Below, piece by piece: positions 59,152-64,000 of a DNA stretch of 64,000 nt. The stretch comes from Picochlorum sp. 'celeri'. Lineage: Eukaryota; Chlorophyta; Trebouxiophyceae. The notes beneath the pieces are model-generated. The model was not told where the DNA came from, did no database searches, and saw only the letters and a program-made list of their open reading frames with translations. The DNA lies in the NCBI GenBank assembly GCA_010909725.1, contig JAACMV010000008.1, positions 982,172-1,046,171 on the forward strand, read 5' to 3'. Each line of letters starts with the position of its first letter. Within the stretch, counting starts at the first letter, position 1. Position numbers and translations under genes: made by a program.

Positions 59152-60863
59152 GGTCGTCTTTTTTTATTGTGTCTTTTTACGGACGAAAACACGACGAGCG
59201 TTTTGTTGAAATGTGTCTCCGGTCAAATGGATGACAGGAGCGGACACCATTTCAGTGAGAGAGCCACAGGGTTGAACAAGCTAGCGTGCTCCTCTTGGCG
59301 CAACACACTCACTGCCAACCGCCTGCTTGAGCTTGGTTTTGTTCTTCTGCCTTCTCATTGATTTGATTCAACAGTATTGCAATTTCAATTAACGATTCGT
59401 GCAGAAATCCATCAGGAGAAAGAGAGGTCCTGGACGTCGTGGCTCTGTCCACTGTGATTGCCAAGGCACTGCCGTGGAACGGTGCGGGACCCCTCTCTGT
59501 GGACGTGGCCATACGTGGGTCGTATGATAGACTTGTTATGAGTCTATGAATCAAATTAATCGCCCTTCCTGCGCATGGGTGACAGCTCTGCAGGCCCCTC
59601 CCCCTCGTCCCAACCAATGTGATGCGAACGGAATTGACGACGACCCGCTGTGTTTATAATAACTTTCATTCGTCGCGGTGTCGATGGGACGTTTTTTCAA
59701 GTATAATAATGGCATGTTCAATGCAAGTGGACACTCTAGTATATACTGATCGACACACATTCATTCCCAAGTACCCAAGTGTCTTTTCCTGCTGTAATTG
59801 AACACAATAAAAAATCGTGACCCATGGCCGGTGTGCCGGTGTGCCGGTGTGCCGGTGTGGTCGCCTGTTTTTATTGTGTCTGTTTACGGACGGAGAGAGA
59901 GAGAGAGACGACGAGAAGGAGACATATCCGATCGAGTGGATGCCAGGAGCGGACGCTGTCAGAGAGACCTACACAGACTCTCTGCTCCGCTCCCATCAAG
60001 TACTCCTCCTCCTCCTCTTGAGAGTAATAAACACCAGGATTAACCTGTTACATGGTTTATGTGTCCATAATTTTGCAAGCCAACCACAGATACTCCTCTC
60101 AACAAGCAAGCTTGTTGGCACTCGTGCCAACATACACACAACCATTCGCTTCCTTGAGCTTTGGAGTAGTCTGCCGTCTCCTTGATTTGATTCAGAGGGG
60201 TTGTAATGACAATCAACGAGGGATTCGTACAGAAACCCACCATAAGAAGGTCCTGGACGTCGGGGCATGTTGCTAAGGCAATGCCGTGGAACGTTCAAGG
60301 ACACCACTCTCTCGCTCTCGCTCGCTCTCTGGAAGTAGCCATACATGGGTGGTATAATTGGTTTAGTATGAATCATATCAATGGCTCTTCCTGCCCATGG
60401 GTGACAGCTCTGCAGACCCCTCCTCCTCCTCGTCCCAACCAATGCGAACGGAATTGACGACGACCAGCTGTGTTTTTAATGGGGTATATTCATTCGTTGC
60501 GGTGTCGGCAGGACGTTTTTGCAAGCATAATAATCCCATATTCAACAATTGTGTACACCAGATTGATCAATACACGTTCCCAGTACCCAAGACTTTTTCT
60601 GCTGTAATTGAACACAATAAAAAATCGCGACCTTGCACAACTTGCCAAACTTGTCAAACTTGTCGCGTGGTCGTCTTTTTTTATTGTGTCCTTTTACGGA
60701 CTCACGACGAGCGTTGTTGAAATTGTGTCTCCGGTCGAGTGGATGACAAGAGCGGACCCTACGTTGTGTCAGTGAGACCAACACAGACTCTCCACTCCCA
60801 TCAAGCACTCCTCCTACGACTCTCAAGTAATAAACATCATTATTAATCTGTTACATGGTTTAC
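59152..60863. repeat. diverged tandem repeat, ~0.7-0.8 kb units
   Basis: Two full units and one truncated unit in direct order begin at about 59152, 59859 and 60669. Shared landmarks appear in the same order: ggtcgtctttttttattgtg; tacggac with acgacga; tggatga/gccaggagcggac; gattcgt(g/a)cagaaa; ggtcctggacgtcg; gcatgggtgacagctctgca; gcgaacggaattgacgacga; and aattgaacacaataaaaaatcg. Identity is clearly below that of recent duplicates. An inverted fragment of the same block is at ~62349-62391. A GTGTGCCG-type octamer array (~59828-59860) marks the second junction. No protein is conserved between units. This looks like a subtelomeric satellite or decayed element. Confidence 0.75.
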
Positions 60864-61005
60864 TAGTGGTCTGTATGCAATCATCGTGTGTCATCGTGGT
60901 GGTTTGGCAATGTACGCATACATTCTAAGGCTATGGATGGACGGTCCATCTGAGGTTCCATCCGAGGCAAGATGGACCAGCACATGTAGCATGTGGACAT
61001 CCATT

Positions 61006-61041
61006 CTCATGTGGACTCTCATGTGGACTCTCATGTGGACC
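61006..61041 (+). repeat. 12-bp tandem repeat
   Basis: Three tandem copies of CTCATGTGGAC(T/C) in the intergenic right arm. The related word atgtggaca precedes the array by a few bases. No function is apparent. Confidence 0.8.
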
Positions 61042-64000
61042 AACCGTGAGTTCAGCCATTTCTCTGCGCAGTATTGATTGTGTAAGATTAGATCAAATCT
61101 TACACGTGTCAATCCAACATTTAAATACTAGTTTTATCGAATCAAGTCAAGGAGACGACAGAAGAAAGAAAACCAAGTAAGGGGGGTGGTTGTGGGATGC
61201 ACCTCTGGGCCTCTTGTGGTGAACCCCTTTGTTTGTAGTCGAACGTTGCACCTTTTGCTCTGTGCTTTCCACCCTTCCTTTTGTTTTTCTTTTTCGAACA
61301 GATGGATCGATTTGTCCTGCGAGCCTGGCGCGTGGCTTGGTTTTTTCTTGCCTCGGTTTGGGGCTGTGCCTGCTGTTGCAATCATCTTTTCAACTCCTTT
61401 TCTTGGTTCTTGGCGGTCTTTTGAATCTCGACTATTCGACACGGTGTCACATACTAGTAGAGCCCCATTCCACAACCAATCTATCGAGGGTGAGCTCACC
61501 TCCTTTCTTGTCACAGGCTCTTTTTGTATTGTTGTTCCAATCTGGTATACAAACGCATGGGAATACATTCTGTTTGTTCTTTGTTTTCGTTTTGATTGTT
61601 GTTGTGCAGCAAAGAGGCCTTAATTTTTATTCATTTTCTGTAGTTGTAGCTCCTGTATTCATTCATTCATCCAGGTCAGAGCAGCTCCTGTGGTGGCCAC
61701 ATTCCCTAGTCTTTTGCTGGACAGACAACACCTACTATCATTTCAATCAAAACCAGATTGATTCTGCTATATATCTTTTGTTCTGTTCATTTTGTACAAG
61801 GATATGACATACTACTAGAAATACTGCTCAAAAAGCAGTCGCGTGTCAGGACAGCAGCAGGGTGTGTTGCATGATTCCCAACAGATCTCTGTGTGTGTGA
61901 GTGTCCACATCCATCCTATATTCACACGTTGTCCTACTCCTTAGCATACGATAGAGTAGACCGATTAGAACACACTTTTTGATTATTCGTGTTATTATTG
62001 TGTTTTCTGAATCCACGAATCAGTGTGTGTGGAGTTATGTATGTATGGAGGTGTTTTGCTGTTTTGTTGGTTGAGTCTGTGGACGGTGGGTGAGCACACA
62101 TTGTGTGCTACTCCTCTCTTCGTTCTTTCTACCTCTCGAGCAGCTACAGCAGTAATTATTGTTGTTTGTTTTAGTAGTAGTAAACCAATAGTAATAGTAG
62201 TTGTAGAGAAGAAGAAGAACAAAAGGTGTAGCTCTTCTTCTTCAAAGGTTTTTTTATCCCTCTCCATCAAGAGGGTAGATAGACTGAAGGCATCGGTCCG
62301 ACAGGGTATTGGACCGATCGGTGAGGTCGGCCTCCTTTTCTTTTTCGGGCGTGTCCGTCCGTAAATGAGGACAATAAAAAAGGACGACCATGGGCCAGCC
62401 CACACGCTTTAAAACCGCTCGGCCACACTCAGCGTGCTTTTTTCATCTCCCATCACAAGAGACATTTGACCGATGGTATGGTAGTTTCACTTTTGTTGTT
62501 TCTTTCATCATCCTATCGAAGACCTCTTCTGATGGGGGAGCCTGGATATGTGGAGCACACACAGGTGGAGGAGAGAGCTGTGGAGCAGTCTTTCAACACC
62601 ACAACACAAGATCTTCCCCATTCCCACCATTCCAAGAAGCGTCGCAATTGTATATATACTATCCTACTACTATGCTGACTGCAACACATGTAGTCTAAGG
62701 AAGACAATGTGCCATGCATGATGATGATACTGAGATAGTAGTTGCTCCACCATTGGTGCAACGTTACTCCAGTGCTTGCTACAGCTTGCTTCTTGTTGTT
62801 ATTGTTGTTGTGAAGGAGGATCTTTTTCATTCATTTTCTTGTTTCATGTCTTCTATTTATTCTTTTTATTATATACTACTACTATTATACCTCCTCTCTC
62901 TATCTCATATGTTGTCTGTGTAGGGTAGCTCCAGGTTGTTCTTCTTCTTGTGTGCTTTGTTCTGTTCTGTTATTATTGGTTGGTATTATTGCTCGTGTCG
63001 ATTGTTGTTGTGCATGTTCTTATCATTATTACTAATATTATGAGATATTTACTCTCTTCTTCTTTTGATTGCTTTGCTTCTTTGTTGGTGTGTTGTCTCG
63101 TGTTGTAGCAGCAGTAGCAGTAGCAGATCTTGTGGTGTGTGTGGTGTCCGAGGAGGAGTTGTTGTTTTCACGTGGTGTGCGACGCTTTGATGAGTACTGT
63201 TTTTTAATTATACAACACACCCTTCTTTTTGATTGGCTAGGTTGGTATGTTTTTGGTGGTGGTCCCAGTCAAGTCAAGGGGGTGGTGATGGGAAGATCGA
63301 CATTCTTCTTCTTGTTGGGAGAAGCTCTCCCTCTCTTCTTCAGAAATGTGGCAGCAGACCACTGTTTGTTGTTTTGCCCTGGGTGTGCGACGTTTCTTTT
63401 TTATGATGGGTGTTTATTATTATTATTCTTTAAAATTGCTATTCTTCTTATCTTTTTACTTACTCCTCTTACTTACTTACTATTGTGTCCTTCTGTTGTT
63501 GTTGTTGTTGTGAAGAAGAAGAAGACAGAGATTCTTTTCATTCTTTGATCTTTATTTATTCTTTCCACATATATACAGTGTTATTATTATACTTCATATT
63601 ATATATCTCATATGTTGATAGATATGTTGTTTGTGGGTCTACCTCCTGGGTGTTGTTGTTGTTGTTGTTGTTGTTGTATATATAGTAGTAGTAGGTGCTT
63701 ACTATAATAATAATAATAATAATTCTTCATATTTTGTTGTATATTTTTGTTGTTTTTGTCGTGTTTTTTTTGGTTGGTGTTTTTTTGGTTAGGGTATTTG
63801 GTCTTGTTGTGGGTTGTTTTTTTGGATTTATTTTGTCTTTTTGTGATGTTTTCATATTTTTGGATTGGTTATTATTTGTTTTATTTAGAAATTGTGTTTA
63901 TTTGTCACGTGGCAGAGTGGAAGTGGTGCTACTATTGTCTTATTTACCCTCATTACCCTTGGCCACCAAGAACGACGGTGGCAGAGGGTATAGGGTATAG
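61042..64000. other. T/G-rich, gene-free, probably subtelomeric DNA
   Basis: Nearly 3 kb without a credible gene. The plus strand is strongly enriched in T and G, with many TTG/GTT runs (for example ~63490-63515 and ~63650-63677), TATTAT and AATAAT tracts (~63705-63723) and CTTCTT runs. Long open frames exist only because such DNA lacks stops; their products are Val/Leu/Phe/Cys polymers. An inverted copy of the tandem-repeat block lies near 62349-62391. The window ends with cagagggtatagggtatag, two GGGTATA units. Confidence 0.55.

Noticed and set aside
59828..61041. Short tandem arrays near the right end considered as CRISPR-like
   Set aside because: Units are contiguous without spacers and the host is eukaryotic.
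63069..64000. Open frames of 100-159 residues in the right arm
   Set aside because: Products are low-complexity Val/Leu/Phe/Cys strings due to T/G-rich DNA lacking stops.

Overview
This window is nuclear DNA from a compact eukaryotic genome, most likely a unicellular alga of the Archaeplastida. The evidence is spliceosomal introns (mostly 63-110 nt, donors of GTRYGT type, acceptors YAG, one branch site TACTAAC), genes for mitochondrial, ER, kinetochore and spliceosome proteins, plastid-type leader peptides on phosphoglycerate kinase, anthranilate synthase and probably a PP2C, and a GARP (SHLQKYR) transcription factor. A green alga fits best because of the Ca-dependent protein kinase, GARP, SABATH-like and CBP60-like proteins, but I cannot prove the lineage.

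Genes are packed about one per 1.8 kb, on both strands, with divergent promoters of 50-450 bp and convergent stops only tens of bp apart. From left to right: DHX35-type helicase, Fanzor element 1, PGAP3, mS26-like, M14 and S28 secreted peptidases, MORN-filamin protein, rhodanese, aprataxin-like, a shortened E2 acyltransferase, an intron-containing tRNA-Arg(ACG), TrpE, uL29m, a secreted repeat peptide, SAP30-like, bromodomain protein, V-ATPase E, GARP factor, EMC2, NDUFAF4-like, PRP40, SET-MYND protein, GH125 mannosidase, PGK, NDC80, MsrB, PP2C, Fanzor element 2, EBP2, SCC2, a small unknown gene, CBP60-like, CDPK-like, SABATH-like, LSM11-like, Sec23-like and a small membrane protein. The last ~5 kb (58.75-64 kb) holds no convincing gene: it contains diverged ~0.7-0.8 kb tandem repeats, then strongly T/G-rich low-complexity DNA that looks subtelomeric.

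The main result is a pair of nearly identical 2.56-kb mobile elements (2609-5172 and 39719-42282). Each encodes a 783-residue eukaryotic TnpB homologue (Fanzor), an RNA-guided nuclease family. The RuvC residues D524, E707 and D746 and the zinc-finger cysteines are intact, and there is a lysine-rich N-terminal nuclear localisation signal. The elements have ~20-22 bp imperfect terminal inverted repeats and a strong hairpin between the Fanzor stop codon and the element end, where the guide-RNA scaffold is expected. Both copies sit in the same orientation between the stop codons of two convergent host genes. The copies differ by four substitutions, all amino-acid changing and all within ~160 bp, so transposition or conversion was recent.

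The second notable locus is a 77-residue secreted precursor with a signal peptide and six (G)RRL(N/S)QYG units, the layout of a peptide-hormone precursor (dibasic sites, glycine before the cleavage site). A carboxypeptidase E/D-type M14 enzyme and an S28 peptidase, either of which could act in processing, are encoded within 13 kb. Many exon structures below were rebuilt by hand from splice motifs and reading phase; none has transcript support here.
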